Shown here piece after piece: positions 25,706-34,941 of a stretch of DNA of 64,000 bases; positions within the stretch are counted from its first letter, which is position 1, and every line of letters starts with the position of its first letter. Below the pieces are notes generated by a model that searched no databases, was not told the origin of the DNA, and saw nothing but the letters and a program-made list of their open reading frames with translations. A program made the position numbers and the translations under genes. This DNA comes from Polyodon spathula (lineage: Eukaryota > Chordata > Actinopteri > Acipenseriformes > Polyodontidae), in contig NC_054558.1 of NCBI RefSeq assembly GCF_017654505.1, positions 12,891,278 to 12,955,277 of the forward strand, given 5' to 3'.

Positions 25706-26440
25706 TAAAGTCAGCCAGGCAGCTTATATGGTACATGCCGATCCCTGCCTTTCATCCAATTAATTATATGTAGGCTATGGCTATACAATACAATATGTAT
25801 GTAGATAAGCAAATGTTCATGTCGACGATTACAATAACATCTTCAAGCTATGACTGCAATTCTTACAATAATAAAATACACAAGTAGCTTTTTTTTTTTT
25901 TTTTTTTTTTTTTAAATATGATTTATTTAAATCAATTTGCCGTGTATGCAGTATGCCTGAACATGAACCCCCAATCATGACATATTTCATTTTAACAGAA
26001 AACAAAGTGAAAACATGTTTAAAAATCTCAGCTCTGCCTTCTTGCCTTATTATGTTTGGCATATTAAATATGTAAACCTACGAACTAAATAACTCAACTG
26101 AGATGCGCCTTTTTATTCAATTAAGAAGGAGCTACAGGTTTGTTAATGCAGTGATTACATTAGCAGCATGTTTAGGTCTCGTGACTCAAACGTGCATTAT
26201 GATTGGGTTGCATTATATTGCTGCCTGTGTGTTGCCAGCTTGTCGACCGCATGCTTGTCTCTCGTGTGTCTACTGCAAACTGCAAGGCAACACGCAGGCA
26301 GTAAATGTGTTCCTCTTGTTGCCGTCAACAAGTCGCCCGTGTGACCAGGTCTTTTGGTTTCTATTGGAGAATACGGAAGGCATGGGAGATTCAGAGCACA
26401 CAACCTTGACTTCATGACAAGTTACTTTCATGTCACGACA

Positions 26441-26454
26441 GTGCCATCTCCTGG
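26441..26454 (-). promoter_or_regulatory. CTCF-like motif downstream of V26
   Basis: Minus-strand CCAGGAGATGGCAC differs from the CTCF core CCASYAGRKGGCRS at one position. It lies about 47 bp beyond the V26 nonamer, in the same orientation as the V gene. The arm B counterpart at 59998-60011 reads CCAGGAGGTGACAC and is weaker. Binding is inferred only. Confidence 0.35.
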
Positions 26455-26500
26455 TAAAGTATATCAGCTTGTGAGCAGCTGCTTGTGTTTGAGTGTCAGG

Positions 26501-26539
26501 TAGTTTTTGTACAGTGCTGGATGGGTTTCTGTCACTGTG
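26501..26539 (-). other. V26 23-RSS
   Basis: Heptamer CACAGTG (26533-26539), 23-bp spacer, nonamer CAAAAACTA (26501-26509; shifting by one gives ACAAAAACT with 22 bp). It is intact even though the V exon is dead. Confidence 0.8.
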
Positions 26540-27164
26540 GGATTCAGGGCGCAGTAGTACACGACTGAGTCTGTCACTTCAGTGTCTAGCAGTTTCAGAA
26601 ACACGTGTTTTTTGTCTTTATCAAGCTCTTCTGAGACTCGGTGATCTTCCTCGTTAGCTTTAGATACAGCCCTCGTTTCAAAGCTCATCAGCAGGTACTC
26701 CAAAGCCTGTCCGGGATACTGGCGATACTATTGTAAAGTGCTTACAGCACCCGTGTAGCTGCACTGGAGGCTCACATTATCTCCTTGTTTAACATTTTCC
26801 ACACCGGATACTGAAGTAATTGTGTTTCCAAAACCTCCTTCTGCAGATATAAAATAAAACAAAGAAAAACGTCTAAACTGTCATATTCAATGCAGGCGCA
26901 TGTCAACACTACAGATCTACAGATTCATCTTGTTATTAAATAAATGTACCACTTTTTTTTTTTTTTAAAGATAAGAAGCCGACACTTTTTAAAAAGTTAT
27001 TTTGGAGATCGTTTACTGTGTAAAGTCCATTAGTGTTGTAAAATGTAAGTCACACAATTGAAATAAGAAATTTTAAAGGACCTTAAATTAAAATCTCATT
27101 GTCTATCTTGGTCATCAGACTTACCTAATAGAAGTGTACAGAACAGTAAAGTGATGAGCGACAT
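26540..27164 (-). pseudogene. V26: TCR alpha/delta-type V segment, nonsense pseudogene
   Basis: Leader exon 27125-27164 (MSLITLLFCTLLL) ends at a GTAAG donor. The V exon 26540-26840 begins after TATATCTGCAG. The V exon keeps the first Cys (LQCSY), FR2 YRQYPGQALEYLL and DSVVYYCALNP, with a good RSS beyond. The FR2 tryptophan codon is TAG (26728-26730), giving LQ*YRQ where the duplicate V60 has LQWYRQ. This one change truncates the domain before the second beta sheet is complete. All splice sites, the leader and the RSS are intact, so it may still rearrange but cannot encode a chain. Neighbour V28 lies about 1.1 kb upstream in transcription order. Confidence 0.88.
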
Positions 27165-27251
27165 TCTCACCCGTGACAATACCAGGGAATCTGTGACAGC
27201 CCTCCCTATGCGCGAGGTTAGGAAGCACTCTGGATGGTGCTCTCAGCTGTG

Positions 27252-27261
27252 TATGATGTCA
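27252..27261 (-). promoter_or_regulatory. V26 promoter decamer-like element
   Basis: The plus strand reads TATGATGTCA, containing the TGAYRTCA core of the TCR V-promoter decamer (AGTGAYRTCA in mammalian V-beta promoters, a CREB/ATF-type site). It lies 88 bp upstream of the leader ATG. The V60 counterpart is at 60802-60809 (90 bp). Confidence 0.5.
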
Positions 27262-27580
27262 CATTGAAGGCGTGTCAAATAGTTTGAGATCACACCAGTA
27301 GAGTGTGTGCAGTGATTTCTGGGAGAGACAGAAGCAAAACCTTGTGGATTAATACCAGCAGCTGATAATGTGGTTTTATTTATTTATTTATTTATTTGTA
27401 TTACACTGTTGTGAATTACTTTTGAAAAACAAGTGCATCAGAAAGAGAGTCAGTTAAAGGGAGCTGCATACCAGAATGCACACGGTGATGCACAAACGAT
27501 TACCTCACCATGTCATATGTCTATATCTGTATGTCTGGTTTGTTTGCAAACGACAGTCCTGATAACAATGCAAACAAGAA

Positions 27581-27582
<2 letters not shown>

Positions 27583-27660
<78 letters not shown>
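27583..27660. repeat. (TA)n microsatellite
   Basis: Pure dinucleotide array between V26 and V28. Arm B lacks it at the homologous point (about 61140). Confidence 0.92.
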
Positions 27661-27664
<4 letters not shown>

Positions 27665-28244
27665 CCTATAAAACAATTGATAATTTGCATTATCAGAGCA
27701 CTGCTTAAAATACAGAGCATCCTTTTTATTCCGCCGCCTTCAGTCTCCACGTTAATGTTATTCCCTGGAGTAGATAGAAGATAGAAGTTAATCGGCTCGT
27801 TTCAGATTTTAATAACAATAGAGTCGGTGTTGCTGTAGTCTGCAATGACAGTAAATATTTTGAAGAGCCCCGAGATATCAGCGGGACTTGAGTCAATATA
27901 ATTGATTTTAACCGAGGCTCGTGTTCGGGTGGCTAATAGCGGGCTACGACTTTACTAGTAATATTATTAATATTAAGAGATTAAATTGGTCTCTTTGTAA
28001 GTTTTAGTCCTGGTACATGCAGGGATTTTTTGTTTGTTTGTTTGCAAAAAGCAGTAGTAGAGATTTTTTTTTTTAATTTATCTCCCCTTTTTTGTATAAC
28101 TGGATTTGCTTTAAAGAACATTTTCAAATCGGGTAATTACTACTTATTTGTTCTTATGGTTTTTCCTCATCGTTTCTATTGAAAGCGCACTGAGGAAACA
28201 TGTGCGCCTTCAATAGAAAAGCAGGCTATGTGAAGTTAGCAGGA

Positions 28245-28283
28245 TGTTTTTGTATGAAGCTGTATATAGATTCTCACACTGTG
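28245..28283 (-). other. V28 23-RSS
   Basis: Heptamer CACAGTG (28277-28283), exactly 23-bp spacer, nonamer ACAAAAACA (28245-28253). Close to consensus. Confidence 0.88.
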
Positions 28284-28721
28284 GGGTTCAGCGCACAAAG
28301 GAACACCGAAGAGTCTGAAAGCAGCACTCGGGTTATCTGCAGATCGAATGTCTTCTTGTTGTTATCATGCTTCGCTGAAATTCGATTTCTGAAGCTTGCT
28401 GGAACACTTGTGGCATCTATGTTTTCATAATATAGGATTTGGGGAGCTAGGTTGTGATTTTGAATGTACCAGAATAGAAATGGCAACGTAGCGTCTTTAT
28501 AAGAACAGGGTATAGTGGTATGTCCTTCTTCTTTTACTGTTAGAACTGAAGACTGGTTCACTGACTGTCCCTGAGATGTTTCTAAATTAAAACACAAAAA
28601 ACAGGGAACAATTAATAATACAAATACATGTTCATCAAGCAGTAAAAAATGTATCTGAATCAATCATAATACCCGTTGAGACACAGAGAAGCAGGGCTGT
28701 GTATAGAACTCGGCGCATCAT
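28284..28721 (-). CDS. V28: TCR alpha/delta-type V segment, apparently functional
   Basis: Two exons. Leader 28673-28721 (MMRRVLYTALLLCVSTG; hydrophobic core, donor GTATTA). V exon 28284-28581 after a TTTAATTTAG acceptor. The V domain shows the first Cys in IPCSYKD, Trp in FLFWYIQNH, FR3 RNRISAKHDNN...FDLQITRV and the second Cys in SVFLCALNP (Phe-Leu-Cys rather than Tyr-Tyr-Cys). It would supply the variable domain of a TCR alpha or delta chain after V-J or V-D-J joining. The 3' RSS is near-consensus. V62 is its duplicate, differing at a few residues (PFLFW versus PSLFW, ASFRN versus ARFRN). A TATA-like GTTTATAAAC lies about 70 bp upstream (28791-28800). V-alpha versus V-delta use cannot be told from sequence alone. 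Confidence 0.88.
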
Positions 28722-29120
28722 TGCATTCTCCGTGCTCCACTCGTGTCTCATGAACCCCTCTCTAGATAACGGGTGCGAATGAAAGAGCTCGTTTATAAAC
28801 CTGGGCTGTCCTTTGCTCAAAGACACACCCCTTTCCAAGTCAGCATATCAGCAGTTAACATGTTGCTTAGCTATTTAGAGCTGACCATGCAAACATAATG
28901 TGCCTACCTTGTGTAGTTTGTACGGTTTGCCCGCCTTTGGCATATAGATTTATGTTGTATCTTTACTGTTTCATAACATGTGCCTATCACTGATTTCCAT
29001 ATAGCCTACTTAACAAAAAAAAACTGACAAATTGAAAATGTGACATTTGGAAATCTAACAAGAAATTCTGAACTAATAATATGGCTTCTGGTAGACTTTT
29101 GTGATATCATTTTGTAGTTA

Positions 29121-29237
29121 CAGCTATGCCGAAAAGTTTTGCATCATCTACAATTTGAGCATTGACACATACTTTATATATATATATATATGTCAATGCT
29201 CAAATTGTAGATGATGCAAAACTTTTGGGTATAGCTG
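29121..29237. mobile_element. Palindromic mariner-type MITE
   Basis: A 117-bp near-perfect inverted repeat flanked by TA dinucleotides (29119-29120 and 29238-29239). The arms begin CAGCTATGCC and CAGCTATACCC, share AAAAGTTTTGCATCATCTAC, and surround a short (TA)n loop. The TA duplication and hairpin shape fit a Tc1/mariner-mobilised MITE. Arm B has only one arm of it (about 63448-63480). Confidence 0.75.
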
Positions 29238-29551
29238 TAATGTTGAGCTCAAATTGAACACAATTAATAAAATTACTTATTATTATTAATGATCATAAAT
29301 GAAAAGCAGTGATGATAATTAGTAATAATTTTAAATTAATTGTATTAATTGCATTATATTTGAGTTCCACAAAACGTTTGTCTAAATAAACCAAGACATG
29401 ACATTCTGTATTAAGATTTGTTACTATAAATATAGGATCTACAATATCTGCACATGTTAAAAAGCTAAAAAGCAAAACAAGAGCAGATGGTATATTTTCA
29501 TCTTCACTCAGCGTGCAGGACAGGAGCGGTTGCACCGGTCTGAGAATTTTG

Positions 29552-29692
29552 AGTCTCGCTGTGTACAACTCTATCTCGACACATGAGACTTGTGAGTCTC
29601 GTTGTGTACAAGTTTACCTCAACCCATGAGAGCTGTGAGTCTCGCTGTGTACATGTCTTCCTCAACACATGAGAGCTGCATGACTGCGATGT
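29552..29692. repeat. Approx. 49-bp tandem repeat (3 units)
   Basis: Three imperfect copies of a unit containing GAGTCTCGCTGTGTACA and ACACATGAGAGCTGTGA. The same array, with three units, is at 63484-63590 in arm B. Confidence 0.75.
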
Positions 29693-29724
29693 TTGAACAA
29701 ATGCAGGCTCCTCCTCCTTCTGGG

Positions 29725-29818
29725 GTTCTGCTCTCATCTACAGATAAACACTTTAAGAGACACTTTGCCTCTCTGCTCTCATCTGCAGATAAACACATTA
29801 AGAGACACTTTGCATTTG
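29725..29818. repeat. 48-bp tandem duplication
   Basis: Two adjacent copies of GCTCTCATCTRCAGATAAAC...AGAGACACTTTGC. Absent at the homologous place in arm B. Confidence 0.75.
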
Positions 29819-30078
29819 CTTTCAATGGTTTTTACCCTGACTTCATATCCAGTTATCAGTTAACAAGTGTTCATGCAATTAAAATAGAGAACTTGTATAA
29901 CCCATCTTTGCACAGCACAGAATAAAGGAATCCAGTTATTTCAGCTATGTATGAAGCTATTGCTCAGAAGTGCATGACCTAGTTAGCCATGCATGCTTTC
30001 ACTGGTGCAGAATTACACGAGAATGTGCTGAAAGGAATATACCTATGAATTTTTATTCACACACAGTACTGTACTACA

Positions 30079-30092
30079 GTGCCACCTGGTGG
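30079..30092 (-). promoter_or_regulatory. CTCF-like motif at the V30 truncation point
   Basis: Minus-strand CCACCAGGTGGCAC, continuing CTGTAG, matches the CTCF core and its usual extension. It sits just past the premature end of V30. Arm B has the identical core at 63821-63834. Confidence 0.4.
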
Positions 30093-30396
30093 TCACAGCT
30101 GCAGAATGTATTTGACTCGCTCTCCCGGGTCCTGACGGTACCACTGCAGATATATGCTGCTGGAAGCTGAATGGGTAAAATTGCAGTGCATTGTAACAGA
30201 CTGGTCTTCTTGTGCATGCAAGGCAGCAGGCCATTGTGTAACAGAGTCTTGATCTTCAAAACTGGAACCTGTGGAACGGGAACAAGAGGTGATTTTAGGC
30301 TGCAACACAATAACATGCGGTCAGAATTATTATTTTGTAAATTGTTATTATAAAGAGGCCTACAATGTAGCAGTACAGAAGAAGAAGCAGGTCCAT
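30093..30396 (-). pseudogene. V30: 3'-truncated TCR V segment
   Basis: A probable leader (30364-30396, MDLLLLLYCYI, donor GTAGGC) precedes a V exon starting at 30299 after GTGTTGCAG. The exon reads SFEDQDSVTQWPAALHAQED, the first Cys in MHCNFTHS, Trp in YLQWYRQDPGERVKYILQL, then TGA (30093-30095). FR3, the second Cys and the RSS are absent; a CTCF-like motif follows at once. The duplicate V63 has the same end point and an undamaged frame, so truncation came before the duplication. It cannot recombine as a normal V. Confidence 0.78.
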
Positions 30397-31383
30397 GTCT
30401 GCAGGCACTGTGCAGTATTAAATTAGTGCAGTGATGGATATCGATGAGGGGTCTGTGTATTCGCCTGTTTAAACCTGTTATTCTAAATGAGATACTCAGT
30501 GCACTGCATGTGTATGCTGGCTCATCTCCTTTTGCTGGTCTGACCTGATTTTACTGAAGTGAGTGTTCTGTACTGCCACCTACTGACATAAAATAAGACT
30601 ACATGTGCTAATAAGTTCTATTCCAGAGCATTTGGTTAAAAGATTGATTCGCCTATTTATTGTTATCTCAATACCTCAGGTTCTATTCTGGTCAAGTCCG
30701 TTCTATATATAGAGTTTGGTCATATGAACAAGGCTACAGATGGATCTGCTCAGCACCACAATGTATTTTTAATATCATGCACTGTGTGGAATAAAACAAT
30801 CCTTGTTAGTACATCAGAAGATGTTTTGAAAAAGCAAGAGACATGGGAATTTAAAATAATAATAATAATAATAATAATAAATAATAATAATAATAATAAT
30901 ATAATAATAATAATAATAATAATAATCTCAGTTATTCAGGTCTACAGAACTCTGAACAGTTAATAATGTGAAGGTTTATTCATTTGCCTGTTTCATGAAA
31001 TCTGGATGTGTTGTTGTTGTATTCAATGTTGGACTAACATTAAATGTTGCAATGACTGTTTGCTCTCCCATTATTATAGTTTGTTGAATTAAGATGCTGC
31101 CAACATACTTGAGACCACAAGATGGCAGTATAGACCAATACAGTAACCATAATTACATTCTTTCTCTCAAACAGAAATTAAATATTACAGATACGTAACC
31201 AGTAGGAACAATGGTGTATATGCTGCAACACATAAGAACCACTACACATGACCTGAAACTTGGGGACTACCTACCTTGTTCTTCACCTTATTGCTTAAAA
31301 TAGTTTTCTTGTTCATGTTGGTATCTACAGATTACTGCAATGAGGTTCAGACAACATTAGTTTTACCATGCAGTCTGGAAAAG
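30397..31383. other. V30-V31 spacer
   Basis: No gene is seen. Contents: a (TAA)n tract (30858-30926) and two CTCF-type motifs, TCAGTAGGTGGCAG on the minus strand (30573-30586) and CCACAAGATGGCAG on the plus strand (31115-31128). Confidence 0.5.
30858..30926. repeat. (TAA)n microsatellite
   Basis: Trinucleotide array with two small interruptions. Confidence 0.9.
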
Positions 31384-31483
31384 GTTCATTTAAAACAATG
31401 ACACATTAAACATCACAGCTGCTTGCCACAGTTTAAAGCATTCACATTTCCAATGCAATGCTGAAGTGTAAAGAGCAGCAGGT

Positions 31484-31522
31484 GGTTGTTGCAGGGTGAG
31501 ATGTAGTGTTCCTGTGACTGTG
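31484..31522 (-). other. V31 23-RSS, variant
   Basis: Heptamer CACAGTC (last base non-consensus, 31516-31522), 23-bp spacer, nonamer GCAACAACC (31484-31492). Likely a weak signal. Confidence 0.65.
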
Positions 31523-31998
31523 GGCCTCAGAGCACAGTAATACACTGCAGAGTGACTGAGTTCACACTGCTGTATTCTCAAAGGCACTGTTCTGCTGCTG
31601 GGGGTCAGCTCAGCTGAGAAACGGGCTGGAAACTCACTTGAGGGATCACTCAGATGCTGGTTGGTGTGCAGTATATATTCAGGAGATTCCCCAGGGCTTT
31701 GTTTATACCAGAATAGATACTTGTTGTACAGATTCATCTGTTGTATTATATTGATTGGTTAATATTGGCTCATTCCCTTCAGGTGTCAATATCTCAGCTG
31801 GAAACTGTGCCACTGAATCTCCAAGACTTCTCTCTGAAATACAGTTCAATAAATCCATGTTAAAGACATGGAATATGTGTGTGCTCCTATGTGAATAATG
31901 CAAGTATTTAAATTGAACCCAAACCCTACATACACACCTATCAGAATGAGCAGAAGAGCTGTAGTGAGAACACTGTGCTGCTGATTTCCTCACCCCAT
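31523..31998 (-). pseudogene. V31: TCR V segment pseudogene
   Basis: The leader region (31938-31998) reads ATG GGG TGA, so there is a stop at codon 3 before a hydrophobic LTTALLLILI. The V exon (about 31833-31523) has RSLGDSVAQFPAEILTPEGN, then ILTNQYNTTDESVQ where the first conserved Cys should be (absent). A one-base frameshift precedes YLFWYKQSPGESPEYILH. FR3 is good, with RFSAELTPSSRTVPLRIQQ and SAVYYCALR. There are three independent lesions plus a weak RSS. FR2/FR3 resemble the WYKQ-type V family of V37 rather than the WYIQ-type of V28/V34. Confidence 0.82.
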
Positions 31999-33040
31999 GC
32001 TCGGTGCCTGTGTGAGTGCAGAATGAGGAGAGCTCAAGAACTGCAGTGTCGGAACATGAGACAGAAGCTGCACACGTGACCGATGATGAAGATGAGAACT
32101 ATTCCACACTGGAGTGCTCACTGGAGACATGATGGTATGAAACGACACAAGTGATGTGGACTTGAAGCAGCTGCAGTGTGAAGCAGGAATACTTTAGCAA
32201 ATGATAGCACAATAACATTTACAAGATGCTTACTTCTAATTATAATATTTGCACCCGCTTAGTATTCCAATTCCATGCTTTTTCTTCATTTGAATACATT
32301 TCAATATCATTTTGCTTGCAATATGGGTGTTTTACAGCTGAATATCACTTTGCATATATCCTTACATCAGCAGCTTTATGTCCTATGTTTGCATATACCC
32401 TGATTTCTTTTTTTAAATTCATTCAGAAATGTTATTGATAAGTACAGTACCATTGTTATATTTAGCACATCATGAAAAGGTGTTTTTTTTTTTTTTTTTT
32501 TTTTTTTGTTAAATTCTTGAAATTCTGCATTGTGCTCAAGCTTCTTTCATTCACTTCTCCAGATATTAAGCTTCAAAGCAATTTTGGTTTCTGTGTAATA
32601 AATATGGTTATATAATGTTGTGCTGCAATGTGTATTTATTTGAATTTATTATAAGAGTTTACAATCATTTAAAATATTTTACATTAAAGAATAAAAGCTA
32701 TCTAATGAACACAAGTTGATTTGAAATTGCAGTGGTGCAATATGACCCGAAACATATTAACTGTACCTACATTCTGAACATACTAGGAGGGTTCAATAGA
32801 TTCACATTGAATGCTTTCAGCAGGGAGCTTCGCTGGTCGCTGTTCATGGGACTCAACTGGTCTGACATGGAACTGTAATGGGCTAAAGGGCTTGAGGGAT
32901 GTATCTCTGAATGTATTTCACATTCTGTGCTATTAATGAATTGTCATCTCCTTATTGCCTGGTACGTGCTTTGTTGTTTAATGAGGGAAGCATTGTCTGA
33001 TGGTGCATATTGAGCTTCAAACACTGACAATTAATTGTCC
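31999..33040. other. V31-V33 spacer
   Basis: No gene is seen. AT-rich, with a T-run at about 32485-32508. Confidence 0.45.
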
Positions 33041-33044
33041 TACA

Positions 33045-33058
33045 GTGCCCCCTAGTGA
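33045..33058 (-). promoter_or_regulatory. CTCF-like motif at the V33 truncation point
   Basis: Minus-strand TCACTAGGGGGCAC followed by TGTAGGACA is a strong CTCF-type match with the same orientation and extension as at V30. It replaces FR3 of V33. Confidence 0.4.
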
Positions 33059-33512
33059 GGGTACTTTTGAATTTTGAATATTCATTCAGTATGAGCTGTG
33101 GTACTTGATTGGGTTCCTGGATGTACCTGAAGAGATATGGAGTAGTGCCTGATCTAAAATCATATTTATAGTGTATAGTGGTGTTCTCTGTTTCTAGAAC
33201 GAGAGTTGAATTTGTAGGTTGAGTCATTGTATCTCCCGGGATCATTTCTAAAAGAGGAGACAGAAAGATAATCATTGTGAAATTAGAATGAAATATACTC
33301 CAGATACAAGCTGCATTACAGTAAATAGATAGATAAATAATCATTACAGACACAAAGGAAGTACATAGTTATACTGCCAATATGTTGACTAACTGTAACA
33401 AGAAAGACATTGTCACAATCTTGTCAAACACTTTGTCTAATTGTGTAACAGTTTATTTGCCTATGATTAAACAGAGAAGTATCAAAGTAAAAACACCACA
33501 TTCCTGTTCCAT
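33059..33512 (-). pseudogene. V33: truncated and mutated TCR V segment
   Basis: The leader 33461-33512 reads MEQECGVFTLILLCLII and ends at a GC rather than GT donor (AG|GCAAAT). The V exon starts at 33247 after CTTTTAG. Conserved residues are lost: the first Cys is Tyr (TTIHYKYD) and the FR2 Trp is Arg (LFRYIQEPNQVPQLIL). FR3 and the RSS are missing beyond about 33059, where a CTCF-like motif begins. It is homologous to V39 (38-40 kb block) and to V34 in FR1-FR2. Confidence 0.8.
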
Positions 33513-33595
33513 TGTCAAAACTTGCAATCGACAAACCTCCCTCTACCGTCTGCTTCAATCTGCAGCTGAATCTATGAAGAATGCGTTTCTATAGC

Positions 33596-33605
33596 AGTGA
33601 TATCA
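33596..33605 (-). promoter_or_regulatory. V33 promoter decamer
   Basis: The plus strand reads AGTGATATCA, an exact match to the AGTGAYRTCA TCR V-promoter decamer, 84 bp upstream of the leader ATG. It is conserved although the V exon is dead. Confidence 0.6.
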
Positions 33606-33887
33606 TGAAACCAGTGCCCTGCCCCCTACACAGTGCAACCCTTTATTGCATCATCACTCTGTTTCATTCACGGTTAGTCTATGTGTGTGCACCTAAACAG
33701 TAATGTTGAGCGTTGTGCCCAGGAGTATGTGTAGCAGTACAATATTCTCCATTGTGCGCCGAGCTCCCAGTCTGTGCTCTGCGCTCTGCACAGGAAATGA
33801 TGTACGGCTTGTTGCTGTGTTTTATTTCCTGCCAGTGTCTGTGCACTTGGATATTGAGGGTATATACAGTACAATGCATGTTGATAT

Positions 33888-34005
33888 GCAGGGGGATAGT
33901 TACCAGCAGGTACAGATACATGTGTGCTGTTTAATCTAGTAGAGTGCAGGGGGTCATAGTTACCAGCAGGTACAGATTATTGTGTGATGTTTTCTCTAGG
34001 AGTTT
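33888..34005. repeat. Approx. 58-bp tandem repeat (2 units)
   Basis: Units read GGGGGATAGTTACCAGCAGG...ATTCATGTGTGCTGTTTTCT. The same repeat occurs at 41008-41110 and 41190-41310 in the duplicated block next to V41, where V fragments are inserted between units. Confidence 0.75.
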
Positions 34006-34068
34006 CTAAACAGAACAAAGGCTGCAATGCCATCTTCACCAGCGAGACTCACTCGGCAGGCAGCAGGA

Positions 34069-34107
34069 GGTTTTTGTATGAAGTGATATAGAGACTCTCA
34101 CAGTGTG
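34069..34107 (-). other. V34 23-RSS
   Basis: Heptamer CACACTG (34101-34107; one base from CACAGTG), 23-bp spacer, nonamer ACAAAAACC (consensus, 34069-34077). A CACTGTG read two bases on would give a 21-bp spacer, so the first reading is preferred. V41 has the same heptamer. Confidence 0.75.
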
Positions 34108-34796
34108 GGACTCAGAGCACAGAAGTACGTGGCAGAGTCAGGCAGCACAGCCACAGCGATATTCAGATGAAAGGTCTTCTCTGTCTTGTAATGAAATGCA
34201 GAGAAACGATTTTGAAACCTTGGTGGAATGTCCTCTGCCTGAGAAAATGCATTCAGTATGACCAGTGGGGCTTCATTGGGGTCCTGGATGTACCAGAAGA
34301 GATCGTTAGCAGTGCCTGCTGTTTCATACGTGCACTGCATAATAGTGCTCTCACTCTCTTTCAGGACAATTGGATGTGAAGGTTGAGTCACTGAGTCTGC
34401 TCGGGTCATTTCTAAAAGAAAAGACAAAAAACAGAATGAATAAGATTATGTGAAAGCATACTTACAAACATCTAACACATGACATGATAGCATCCACCTA
34501 TAGATAATGTGAACTCCCTTATACATGTGTGTCAATGATTTGAACTCATTTTGCATTTTCCAATAATTAATTTCTACCAATTGCACTGTTTACTGTATAA
34601 GATAAATCACTATTTCTGTTTGCAATGTATTACTAAACTGTACGACTTTAAAATCCATTTAATTTTTATATTGCACGATATGATAGAATAGACTGACACA
34701 CGTGTTTGATAAATTGTATAACTAGTATGTACACATGAGCCTACTTGTGCTTAAACAGAACAGCAGCACAGTAACCCAAGTACGTTCCTGTTCCAT
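34108..34796 (-). CDS. V34: TCR alpha/delta-type V segment, apparently functional
   Basis: Leader 34745-34796 (MEQERTWVTVLLFCLST, donor GTAGGC). V exon 34108-34411 after CTTTTAG. The exon reads TRADSVTQPSHPIVLKESES, first Cys in IMQCTYET, Trp in DLFWYIQDPNEAP, FR3 PPRFQNRFSAF and HLNIAVAVLPDSATYFCALSP. All framework landmarks are intact and there is no stop. It supplies a TCR alpha/delta variable domain after joining. It is the only clearly intact member of the WYIQ subfamily in the 33-42 kb cluster. Relatives V33, V39 and V41 are dead. The promoter has a decamer-like AGCGATGTCA 76 bp upstream and a CTCF-like CCACCAGGTGGCAA at 34928-34941. Confidence 0.87.
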
Positions 34797-34871
34797 TCTC
34801 AACACGACAAACCTCCCTCTACTGTCTGGTGCAACCTGAAGCTGAAACTGTGAACCCTGTGTTTCTATAGA

Positions 34872-34881
34872 AGCGATGTCA
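34872..34881 (-). promoter_or_regulatory. V34 promoter decamer-like element
   Basis: The plus strand reads AGCGATGTCA, one mismatch from AGTGAYRTCA, 76 bp upstream of the leader ATG. Confidence 0.5.
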
Positions 34882-34927
34882 TGGAAACCAGTGCCCCTCC
34901 CCTACACGGTGTAGTTGCTGTCCTCCA

Positions 34928-34941
34928 TTGCCACCTGGTGG
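34928..34941 (-). promoter_or_regulatory. CTCF-like motif upstream of V34
   Basis: Minus-strand CCACCAGGTGGCAA, about 130 bp upstream of the V34 leader ATG and in V orientation. The V41 counterpart is at 41769-41783. Confidence 0.4.

Noticed and set aside
30060..30092. Cys codon after V30 (GTVVQYCV) as a hidden FR3 end
   Set aside because: Resembles a YYC motif, but the frame is out of register with the V exon, and no RSS follows in V30 or V63.
33700..33770. Leader-like minus-strand peptide MENIVLLHILLGTT
   Set aside because: No consensus donor and the duplicate (near 40840) has lost the ATG; likely chance.
33888..34005. CRISPR-like array
   Set aside because: Repeats are contiguous tandem units with no unique spacers, in a vertebrate context.
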